A stretch of DNA of 10,718 nt from Thermoplasmatota archaeon (lineage in GTDB: Archaea; Thermoplasmatota; Penumbrarchaeia; Penumbrarchaeales; Penumbrarchaeaceae): the NCBI GenBank assembly GCA_030600725.1, contig JAUVLN010000043.1:1-10718 (forward strand), read 5' to 3'. Both the position numbers and the translations under genes were made by a program. Below are positions 1-7,300 of this stretch, piece by piece. The notes below the pieces were generated by a model, which saw only the letters and a program-made list of their open reading frames with translations, was not told where the DNA came from and did not search any database. Every line of letters begins with the position of its first letter. The first letter of the stretch is position 1.

Positions 1-1157
1 TAGCGGTAACCTCCTCGGACGAGGTGAACATGGCCTCGTGTTCCATCGCAAGGAGCAGGGGGTGCAATACCCTTGCAAGGATCAACAACGAGGATTACAT
101 CCGGGACCCGGTCTCAACCGAGGACCTGAAGGACTGTGGGATCGAGGTCGCTTTCTGCCCAGAACTTATCACTGCCACGCACATGTCCAACATCCTTTCG
201 ATACCCGTTCTTCTCGATTCACCTCTCTTTGGACAGGGGATGGTCCGCGTGATCGAGACCAGGGTCGACAGGAGATCCCCCGTCATTGGAAAGGAGGTCA
301 AGAAGCTGGGTTTTCCCCGGGAGGTAAACCTGGTGGCGATATACAGGAACGAGGAGGTGTTGATACCCAGAGGTTCCATGAAACTGGAGCCGAACGACAG
401 GGTTATCGCCATAATGCCCCTCAAGGGTGAGGAAACCATCTCCAAGAAGGTCGTGTCCATTATAGGCAAACCAAGGGCCACGGACCAAAGGGACAGGATC
501 CAGAAGGTCATCATCGCCGGGGGTTCCCGCGTCGGTTATCATCTTGCCAAGATCCTCGAGGAGAGGGATATCTCGGTGATACTGATCGAGGAAGATGAGG
601 ATAGGTGCATAGCACTCTCCGAAAAATTACCCGGCGTGCTTGTTATACTGGGTTCCTCCACGGACAAGGACCTACTGATGGAGGAGGGGATCTCGGAGGC
701 GGATACCTTCCTCGCCGTCACAGGAAGGGAGGAGGTCAACATCCTTGCCTCGCTCATGGCAAGACAGTACGGTGCCAAAAGGTCCATAGCCCTTGTGGAC
801 CGCCCCGATCTGAAATCCGTGCTTGAAGAGGTGGGCGTCGACCTCGTTATATCGCCGAGATCGGTTACACTTTCGACGATCTTGAAATATTTCCACAGAA
901 AGGATTTCGTATCGATGGCTATTCTGAACCAGGGTGAGGTCCATCTGGTGGAGATCAAGGTCAAACCAAGGTCCAGGGCCGCGAACAAGCGAATAGACAA
1001 GCTATCCGTCCTGAAGAAGCCCAACATCCTCGTAGGTGCGATCGTCAGGGAAAAGGGCGTTGTGATCCCCAGGGGCGATACGATCGTTAAACCCGGTGAC
1101 AGGCTTGTTGTCTTCGCAAAGAGCATCTCCTTCAGGGCATTGAAGGATTATTTCTGA
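1..1157 (+). CDS. trkA: TrkA, potassium uptake regulatory subunit (5' end missing)
   Basis: This is the cytoplasmic NAD(H)/nucleotide-binding gating subunit of the Trk/Ktr potassium channel; it acts with the TrkH protein encoded just downstream. The reading frame is open from base 3 to the TGA at 1155-1157, giving 384 visible codons. Full-length TrkA is about 445-460 residues, so roughly the first 60-70 residues, including the first glycine-rich dinucleotide loop, lie outside the window. The GTG at 24 is therefore internal, because family-like sequence (VTSSDEVN) precedes it. Visible domains are the end of the first RCK_N Rossmann fold, RCK_C 1 (about 240-450), a second RCK_N with glycine loop GGSRVG (nt 519-536) and the acidic residue after strand 2 in LIEED (Glu codon at 588), and RCK_C 2 (about 900-1145). 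The second glycine loop has Ser where Gly is common. The stop lies within the trkH ribosome-binding region, which indicates one operon. Confidence 0.95.
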   Translation, partial: AVTSSDEVNMASCSIARSRGCNTLARINNEDYIRDPVSTEDLKDCGIEVAFCPELITATHMSNILSIPVLLDSPLFGQGMVRVIETRVDRRSPVIGKEVKKLGFPREVNLVAIYRNEEVLIPRGSMKLEPNDRVIAIMPLKGEETISKKVVSIIGKPRATDQRDRIQKVIIAGGSRVGYHLAKILEERDISVILIEEDEDRCIALSEKLPGVLVILGSSTDKDLLMEEGISEADTFLAVTGREEVNILASLMARQYGAKRSIALVDRPDLKSVLEEVGVDLVISPRSVTLSTILKYFHRKDFVSMAILNQGEVHLVEIKVKPRSRAANKRIDKLSVLKKPNILVGAIVREKGVVIPRGDTIVKPGDRLVVFAKSISFRALKDYF

Positions 1158-1161
1158 GGGG
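1156..1161 (+). promoter_or_regulatory. Shine-Dalgarno site for trkH
   Basis: GAGGGG overlaps the trkA stop codon. It sits 5 bases before a TTG (1167) and 11 bases before an ATG (1173), both in frame with TrkH. The site supports translation of trkH as an internal operon gene but does not decide cleanly between the two starts. Confidence 0.55.
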
Positions 1162-1166
1162 TACAT

Positions 1167-2615
1167 TTGAAGATGGGGAACGTGATAATCAGGATGTCGA
1201 GGATCAACGTGGTCATGATGGCCCTCTTCGGCACCTGTATTGTCATCGCCCTTATCTACGATGATGATCCCTTTCCCATCCTGACCGGTTTCGGGATCCC
1301 GTTTCTGATCGCCCTCATGCTCTACATACCCTATCTTGCCTCTTCAGAGGTGCAGGGGAGGTTCCCCAGAAAGACCAGATACAAGATGACGATGGTGCTC
1401 TTTCTGTACATTGTCCTGATAGGGTCCCTCCCCTTCGTTATCGGAGTAGGAATGAACCTGATAGAAGGCCTATTTGAATCCATGGCGGGTTTTACAACAA
1501 CGGGGTTGACCTCCGTGACACCGGAGGAGTACTTCGAGGTAGGCCACTCTTTTATGTTCTACAGGTGTGCGATACAGTGGGTGGGAGGTGGGTTCTACCT
1601 CATGGTGGCATTCATGATAATATCGGATATCACGGATATCGGCGGCAGGACCATGGAGATGGACCTTTTCTCCCGGTTGGGACTTCGATTACGGCTATCA
1701 ACACTACTTGTGAACATCTCGATCGTCTATGGCATATTAACCGTCCTGGCCATGATATCCTTCCGGATAGGGGGCCTCTCGATATTCGATTCGATGTGCC
1801 TATCCCTCGGAACCGTATCTACGGGGGGATTGTACTCGCATGGGAGGAGCGTAACGGGAGGGGTGGGTATCCAGATGCTTGTGGTTCTGTTCATGTTCCT
1901 ATCGGGTATGGGCTTTTACATCCACCTGAGCGTTCTGTCTGCAAGGGGCAGGTCAAGGACCTTTTTCAGAAAGGAGAACATGATCTATCTGCTGATGTCA
2001 GCGATGGTGCCGATAGTCGCCTTCATGATACTCTTCTCCTCAGGGATCAACCTCGGAGGATCCATCTGGCGCGGTATATTCACCTCGATCTCCGCATTGA
2101 CAACAACCGGTTTCATGGTCAGCGGGATGGATGATTGGCCCGACTCTATGGGTTTTCTTCTGATCATCCTGATGTTAATAGGGGGTTCCACGATGTCGGT
2201 GGCATCCGGCTTCAAGATCCGGAGGGTGCATCTTCTGGTAACCGGTTTCATAGCGGATATGAAGAAGAGCGCCCATCCAAGGGCGGTAACACCGTTAAGC
2301 CGCGGTGAGAAAGCCGTATCTACCAGGGCCCTTGAATCCGCCAATGTGTATTTCTTCTACATGATCATCATCCTTGCAATGACCATCCTCATTTCACTGA
2401 TGTTCGAGGGGGACATATTCCCCACGATATCCCTATGTGTGACATCGCTGACCAATTCCGGCATAGCATTCGGCAGTTTCGCCGGGATCGAAGGCATATC
2501 ATCCCTGAATCCCCTGATGAAGACGATGCTAATCTCCGTCATGTTCCTCGGCAGATTCGAGATACTTCTTCCGCTGTATCTGATGAGCCCGAGATCGTTC
2601 ACGTTCAATGGGTGA
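1167..2615 (+). CDS. trkH: TrkH, potassium channel/transporter membrane subunit
   Basis: This is the integral membrane subunit that conducts K+ and is gated by TrkA. The protein has 482 residues from the TTG at 1167 (480 from the ATG at 1173) and matches the usual TrkH length of about 480. The fold is four M1-P-M2 repeats, and all four selectivity loops can be seen with their key glycine: FTTTG (Gly about 113), STGG (Gly about 220), TTTGF (Gly about 315) and TNSG (Gly about 432). The C-terminal LGRFE segment, which carries the conserved arginine of the last repeat, is present. Long hydrophobic stretches occur throughout. The gene follows trkA by 9 bases with a Shine-Dalgarno site over the trkA stop, so the two are co-transcribed. 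Its last 11 bases overlap the convergent rnz gene. The start is uncertain between TTG 1167 and ATG 1173, but the family assignment is firm. Confidence 0.95.
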   Translation: MKMGNVIIRMSRINVVMMALFGTCIVIALIYDDDPFPILTGFGIPFLIALMLYIPYLASSEVQGRFPRKTRYKMTMVLFLYIVLIGSLPFVIGVGMNLIEGLFESMAGFTTTGLTSVTPEEYFEVGHSFMFYRCAIQWVGGGFYLMVAFMIISDITDIGGRTMEMDLFSRLGLRLRLSTLLVNISIVYGILTVLAMISFRIGGLSIFDSMCLSLGTVSTGGLYSHGRSVTGGVGIQMLVVLFMFLSGMGFYIHLSVLSARGRSRTFFRKENMIYLLMSAMVPIVAFMILFSSGINLGGSIWRGIFTSISALTTTGFMVSGMDDWPDSMGFLLIILMLIGGSTMSVASGFKIRRVHLLVTGFIADMKKSAHPRAVTPLSRGEKAVSTRALESANVYFFYMIIILAMTILISLMFEGDIFPTISLCVTSLTNSGIAFGSFAGIEGISSLNPLMKTMLISVMFLGRFEILLPLYLMSPRSFTFNG

Positions 2616-3531
2616 CCTCGTTGACATCCCCGTCTTCCGGGATATTCGCCCCGGGAAACACCTCCGTCGCCTGATCGATGAGTGTCTTCAGATCCTCGTC
2701 CTTTTGATATCTGGGTGAGATGTGGACGAGGAAGAGCTGTGAAACGCCTGCTCTCTTCGCCAGGGCCGCAGCCTCCCTTGCAGTGGAATGTCCGAAACCC
2801 GCTGCGATCTCCTGATGGCTGTCCGCGAAGGTTGCCTCGTGGATGAGGACGGATGCTCCACGGGCCAACTCCTCGACCTCATCACATATTGCCGTGTCCC
2901 CTGAATAGACAAGGGACAGGCCTTTTCTCGGTGGTCCAAGGACCTCATGTGGTTCCACCGTCCTGACATCGGATCCGGATCCGATCGTGACGTTTTCCCC
3001 CTTCTGGAGGGCCCCCCATTTCGGACCTTCGGGTATCCCGAGCTCCAGGGCCTTGGCCCGGTTGAACCTGCCAGGCCTTTCGGGCTCCGATATCCTGAAA
3101 GAGAGGGATGGGAGATTTCCATGGGCGGCTCGACCACAGCCTATCGTTAAATGGTCTATGCTGAAGGTGTCCCCGGGTTCCAGCTCGTGCCCGGATACCT
3201 CGAAATTTGGTGTGAAAGGGCACATGGTAAGGCCTTTTCCAAGGGCTTCTATCGTTCCTGCAGGGCCATATACATCCATCGGCGTTCTCCTATCGTTAAG
3301 GGACATGGTCTTCACCAGTCCGGGAAGGCCCAGGAAATGATCACCGTGAAGGTGAGATATCAGAACAGCCCTGATCTTCATCGGCGAAACGGGAGAGGAG
3401 AGGAGCTGTCGCTGTGTGCCCTCACCGCAATCCAGAAGAACGGTGGTGGACCCCGAGCTCAAGGCGAACGAGGATACGTTTCTCCTCTTTGACGGCCAAC
3501 TTCCCCCCGTGCCGAGGAAACAGATGCGCAT
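2605..3531 (-). CDS. rnz: Ribonuclease Z (tRNA 3'-endonuclease)
   Basis: This is a zinc-dependent metallo-beta-lactamase-fold endonuclease that removes the 3' trailer from pre-tRNAs; it is cytoplasmic. The protein has 308 residues, the usual short-form (RNase Z-S) length. Motifs in order: N-terminal MRICFLGTGG strand; LLDCGEGTQRQL; the metal motif HLHGDH (His60, His62, Asp64, His65); a conserved AAH histidine; the flexible-arm signature GPKWGALQKG that binds the tRNA elbow; YSGDT with the bridging Asp; LIHEATF; GHSTAREAA; and a final LVHISPRY histidine. All catalytic positions appear intact. The frame stays open upstream to 3831, but the extra 100 residues resemble no RNase Z N-terminus and would read through the divergent neighbour, so the ATG at 3531 is chosen. 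A TTTAAA box about 22 bases upstream suggests a leaderless mRNA. The stop overlaps trkH by 11 bases. Confidence 0.96.
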   Translation of the reverse strand: MRICFLGTGGSWPSKRRNVSSFALSSGSTTVLLDCGEGTQRQLLSSPVSPMKIRAVLISHLHGDHFLGLPGLVKTMSLNDRRTPMDVYGPAGTIEALGKGLTMCPFTPNFEVSGHELEPGDTFSIDHLTIGCGRAAHGNLPSLSFRISEPERPGRFNRAKALELGIPEGPKWGALQKGENVTIGSGSDVRTVEPHEVLGPPRKGLSLVYSGDTAICDEVEELARGASVLIHEATFADSHQEIAAGFGHSTAREAAALAKRAGVSQLFLVHISPRYQKDEDLKTLIDQATEVFPGANIPEDGDVNEVTH

Positions 3532-3550
3532 GTTGCGGTATCCTGAGGGA

Positions 3551-3556
3551 TTTAAA
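3551..3556 (-). promoter_or_regulatory. TATA-like box for rnz
   Basis: TTTAAA is centred about 22 bases upstream of the rnz ATG on the minus strand. That spacing puts the transcription start at or very near the start codon, as in archaeal leaderless genes. It is assigned by position and composition only. Confidence 0.5.
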
Positions 3557-3590
3557 TGTAGTTTTCCCCGGGATATATCTGCACTGGGCC

Positions 3591-3600
3591 ATATATTTAA
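3591..3600 (+). promoter_or_regulatory. TATA-like box for the FAH-family gene
   Basis: ATATATTTAA is the most AT-rich stretch upstream of the FAH-family gene. Its centre is about 24 bases before an in-frame ATG at 3620 and about 41 bases before the ATG at 3638. Transcription would begin near 3620-3625, giving either a leaderless start at 3620 or a leader of about 15 bases carrying the GGTGGGTG motif before 3638. Confidence 0.55.
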
Positions 3601-3637
3601 TACACGATCCCACGATAACATGTCCGGTGGGTGCCTC

Positions 3638-4300
3638 ATGGTGAAATTGATGTTCGAGGGCAGTGATCTTGAACTGAGCCCCTCAAAGATAGTATGCCTG
3701 CTCAGAACGTATGCCGCGCATGCCGGGGAGCTTTCGAACGATCTCCCCGACAGGCCCAGATTCTTCCTCAAGCCTCCCTCGGCACTGCTGAAGAACGGCG
3801 GTATTGTCCGGATACCCGAAGGGGTAGCCACCCTCCATCACGAGGTGGAACTCGCCGTTGTGATCGGTAAGGGGGGGCGGTACATAAGGGAGGAGGATTC
3901 CCATCATCACATCAAAGCATACACGGTGATGCTTGATCTGACCTCCAGGGACATCCAGAACGAGGCAAGGGAAAAGGGCCTTCCATGGGCCGAGGCCAAG
4001 GGTTATGATACCTTCGCCCCGATCGGCCCGGAAGCGGTTCCGTCAGGCGCGATGGATCCGGGGGGAAGGAGGATCTGGCTCAAGGTGAACGGAGAGATCC
4101 GGCAGGAAGGCAACACCGATCAGCTGTTGTTCCCGGTGGATATGATGATCTCCGAGATATCACGGGTCATGACGCTTGAACCGGATGATATCATCATGAC
4201 CGGGACCCCTGCGGGGGTGGGGCCGCTCGTCGACGGCGACGTAGTGGAAGCGGGGATCGACGGCATCGCCCCATTGAAGATCACGGTCCGGTCAAAGTAG
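3638..4300 (+). CDS. FAHD1-like fumarylacetoacetate hydrolase-family protein (acylpyruvase/oxaloacetate decarboxylase type)
   Basis: This is a cytoplasmic Mg2+-dependent C-C bond hydrolase or decarboxylase of the FAH superfamily. From 3638 it has 220 residues, the usual length of the single-domain FAHD1/YcgM group. The sequence closely resembles FAHD1: the metal ligands are in LHHEVELAVVIG (Glu69, Glu71) and MLDLTSRD (Asp100), followed by EKGLPWAEAK (Lys121), WLKVNGEIRQEG and MTGTPAGVGP. The His/Glu pair used by FAHD1 is present as His28 and Glu31 in YAAHAGEL. The usual CVGRNY strand before it reads CLLRTY. Known family activities are acylpyruvate hydrolysis, oxaloacetate decarboxylation and related catabolic or tautomerase reactions; the exact substrate cannot be read from sequence. 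GGTGGGTG (3626-3633) precedes ATG 3638, and an in-frame ATG at 3620 is an alternative leaderless start. The frame extends back to 3416, but that stretch is antisense to rnz. The gene is monocistronic by position. Confidence 0.92.
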   Translation: MVKLMFEGSDLELSPSKIVCLLRTYAAHAGELSNDLPDRPRFFLKPPSALLKNGGIVRIPEGVATLHHEVELAVVIGKGGRYIREEDSHHHIKAYTVMLDLTSRDIQNEAREKGLPWAEAKGYDTFAPIGPEAVPSGAMDPGGRRIWLKVNGEIRQEGNTDQLLFPVDMMISEISRVMTLEPDDIIMTGTPAGVGPLVDGDVVEAGIDGIAPLKITVRSK

Positions 4301-4360
4301 ATACCTCTATCCTGTATGCTCGTACATTCCATTACATATGTACACACGTTTGACCATCAA

Positions 4361-4369
4361 TAATATAAA
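4361..4369 (+). promoter_or_regulatory. TATA-like box for the C11 protease gene
   Basis: TAATATAAA is centred about 27 bases upstream of a GTG at 4392. The box lies downstream of the earlier in-frame ATG at 4338, so a transcript started from it could not include that ATG. This is the main reason for choosing GTG 4392. Confidence 0.6.
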
Positions 4370-4391
4370 CCCCGACTCCGGTCCTGAGGTC

Positions 4392-7300
4392 GTGAAGGCC
4401 GGAAATATACCCTCATTTGCAGCAGTGGTCCTGTTGATGATGATCATAACTCCTGCTTTTTTTGTCTCATCCGCCGAAACGGAGATGAGCGATAAAAGTA
4501 GGGATGTGGGCACGTGGTTATTCCTGATATATATGGCGGGTGACAACTCCCTTGGGGCCAACGGGACCTACGGGAATGCGGCGTGGATGGACCTGGAGGA
4601 GCTCGAATCCAACCACCCCACGGATAACGTCGAGGTGATAGTGCTCTCCGACATGAAGGACGATCACAACACCCATTTGTACCGGATAAAACATCATCCG
4701 ATCCCGGGAATAGGGTCCGAGGATATACCCCTATCCAATATCGACCCCAGCTGGGGTGACGAACTCGATATGTCAAACTGGCGGGTTCTCCGTGATTTCC
4801 TGAACTATTCGCTCTCCACATACACAGCTGACAACGTGATGTTGACCATCTGGGATCACGGTTCCGGATGGTACAGAACGGAACTTGGCGATCCGTCGCC
4901 CCCGCAGAGGGGTTTCGCCTACGATACAGGGGGGTCCATGAGGCTGGATGGGCTAAGGCAGGCATTTGAGGAGGCGTCCGGCTCCCTGGGTGAGGATATC
5001 GATCTCGATATCATATCCTTTGACACCTGCTCCATGGGATCCGTAGAGGTGTTCGAGCAGGTATCGAGGTGGGCCCGGATCGGTATCGGTTCGGAGGACG
5101 AACAGCCGTGGTATGGATACAATTACACCTTTGTGGGGAGGATGGGTGGTGCGGACCCGCTGGGACCCGTGGACCTGACCCGGGAGTTGGTCAGAATGTT
5201 CAAGGAGACCTACGGCCCCACCGAGACATATTCGACGATAATCTCCGCGGACCTGACGATCATGACCGAGCACCTGATACCATCCTGGGATAACCTATCC
5301 AGGGAGATCTTCGAATGGACATATTATCTGGAGGTTGTAAAACCCCACCTGCTCCGCGCTGCCCTCAACAGAGCGGAGAGGATGAGGTCCTCAAGCTACA
5401 GCGATATGGGGGATCTCCTGGCCGAACTCATCTACGCTGACCTCACGCCAACGATCACAGATCTCGCCAATGTATCCCTGAACTACTACAATTCGATGAT
5501 AATCGATGAATACCACCATACGGGGGAGAACCCGGCTGCGACGGGCCTTTCGATCTATCTTCCGATGAGCTCAAGCAGTTACAACACGATGTATGACGGT
5601 ATAATATCATTTCTGAATTTCACGATACGGACCTACTGGGATGAAGCACTTCGGGAATTCTATGGTCCGCTGGAGCGGGTCTCCATCTCCTTCAACAAGA
5701 GTGTAATGGACGGGGACGGTCTTGAGAATGATCTGATCATAACGGTCACCGCACCCGAGGAGGGGGACGGGGTCAGGATCGGAGGTGCCGATGTTTACGT
5801 TGACGGCGGATCGGTTGGGCCGACGGATGAGCACGGGAACCTGACCATAAAGGACTTTGATCCCGGAGTGTACGAGGTAATCGCATACAATGGAACCCAC
5901 GTCGGCGTCTCATCCGTAAAGATGATGAACAGGCCCCCTTTTGCTTCCTGCGAGCCCACCTCATTGAACATTTCTCAGGGGGAACAGGCAACTCTCTACG
6001 CCCTTGGCTCATACGATCCCGACGGGGACCCCATGACCTACGGTTGGGATCTGGATGACAGCGACGGTCTGGACGATACCGACTCCTCCGACTTCATGGT
6101 GGTCGTATCCTTCGAGGAGGTCGGGACCAGGGTGGTAAGGCTCACGGTAAGCGACGGAGAGGAGGCAAACCACGTTGACATTCCGATAAGGATCAATAAC
6201 GTGATCCCAACGGCAGTGCTGACGATACCCACATCCACGTACGAGGATCAGATCTTCAATGTCTCCGGATGGGGGTCCAGCGACAGGACGACGGAAACGG
6301 AAGGGCTGTTTTATCACTACACGATCGACGGCGACGGGTCGCGTGATTGGACGAATGAGCCCAATATGACGCTGTCGTTCGAGACGGCCGGTATCCACCG
6401 GGTAACGATCCGTGTCAGGGATGGAGATGACGGGTTGGGAGAGGCCACGGATTCCATGATGGTATTCAATACCCTCCCCGTGGCGAACATGAGCGTTCCC
6501 GCCACCGTCTCCGAGGATGACCCCTTCACCCTTGACGGATCGACCTCCACGGACACATCATCCGATCTTCCAACCCTGAATTATACCTGGATGATCTCCG
6601 GGGACACCGTTCCGAAATACGGCCCCATGATCGACATGTCGATCTCAGATGAGGGGATCTATTCGATCTCCCTGGAGGTTACGGACGATGATGGTGATGC
6701 ATCCAAAATATCGCGTAATATTAGCGTTCTCAATGTGGCCCCCACAGCGATAATAAACGGACCGTCCACCGGAGTGGAGGATGAAGTGCTCCGTTTTGAC
6801 GGCAGCTCCTCCGTCGATACCGTGAGCGATATACCGGGCCTGGTATTCTCCTGGGATACCAACGACGACTCCATCCCCGATATGTTCGGCCGTGAGATAT
6901 CCATATCATTGAAGGATGAGGGAGATCACCGGATAACCCTGTGGGTAGTTGATGATGATGGTCTCAGATCCGAGGACCATCATTGGATCTCCATCGTGAA
7001 CGCACCGCCCACACCTTCCATTGCAGGGGACGCGACAGGTGCAGAGGACGAGCTTCTGGAATTCTATTTGGAGGGATCATCGGATACCGCATCCGACATG
7101 GGATCCCTCGTTTACCTATGGTCGATAAACGGTGATGAAATAGGAGGGGGCCTTTCCGTCTTGGAACATGTTTTCACGATGAAGGGTACGTATTCCATAG
7201 GTGTTGAGGTCCTGGATGATCAGGGTGCGTCAGGATACGACGAGATGGAGGTGACAATATCCAATCCACCTCCCGTTGCATTGTTGATCGGGGTTCCATT

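Noticed and set aside
24..26. GTG at 24 as the real start of trkA
   Set aside because: The frame is open to the window edge with family-like sequence before it, and the missing first Rossmann loop shows the gene begins outside the window.
539..1126. 195-codon minus-strand frame opposite trkA
   Set aside because: It lies fully within trkA, is rich in Ser/Thr/Arg typical of an antisense shadow, and shows no recognisable motif.
3416..3637. Upstream extension of the FAH-family frame from 3416
   Set aside because: It runs antisense through the rnz 5' coding region and contains the divergent promoters; family homology begins near the ATG at 3638 (or 3620).
3532..3831. N-terminal extension of the rnz frame by 100 codons to an ATG at 3831
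   Set aside because: The canonical RNase Z start MRICFLGTGG falls at 3531 with a TATA-like box just upstream, and the extension is antisense to the FAH-family gene.
4456..4464. Poly-T run near the start of the protease gene as a terminator of the FAH-family gene
   Set aside because: It lies inside the signal peptide coding region (Phe-Phe-Val) of the protease; no stem precedes it.
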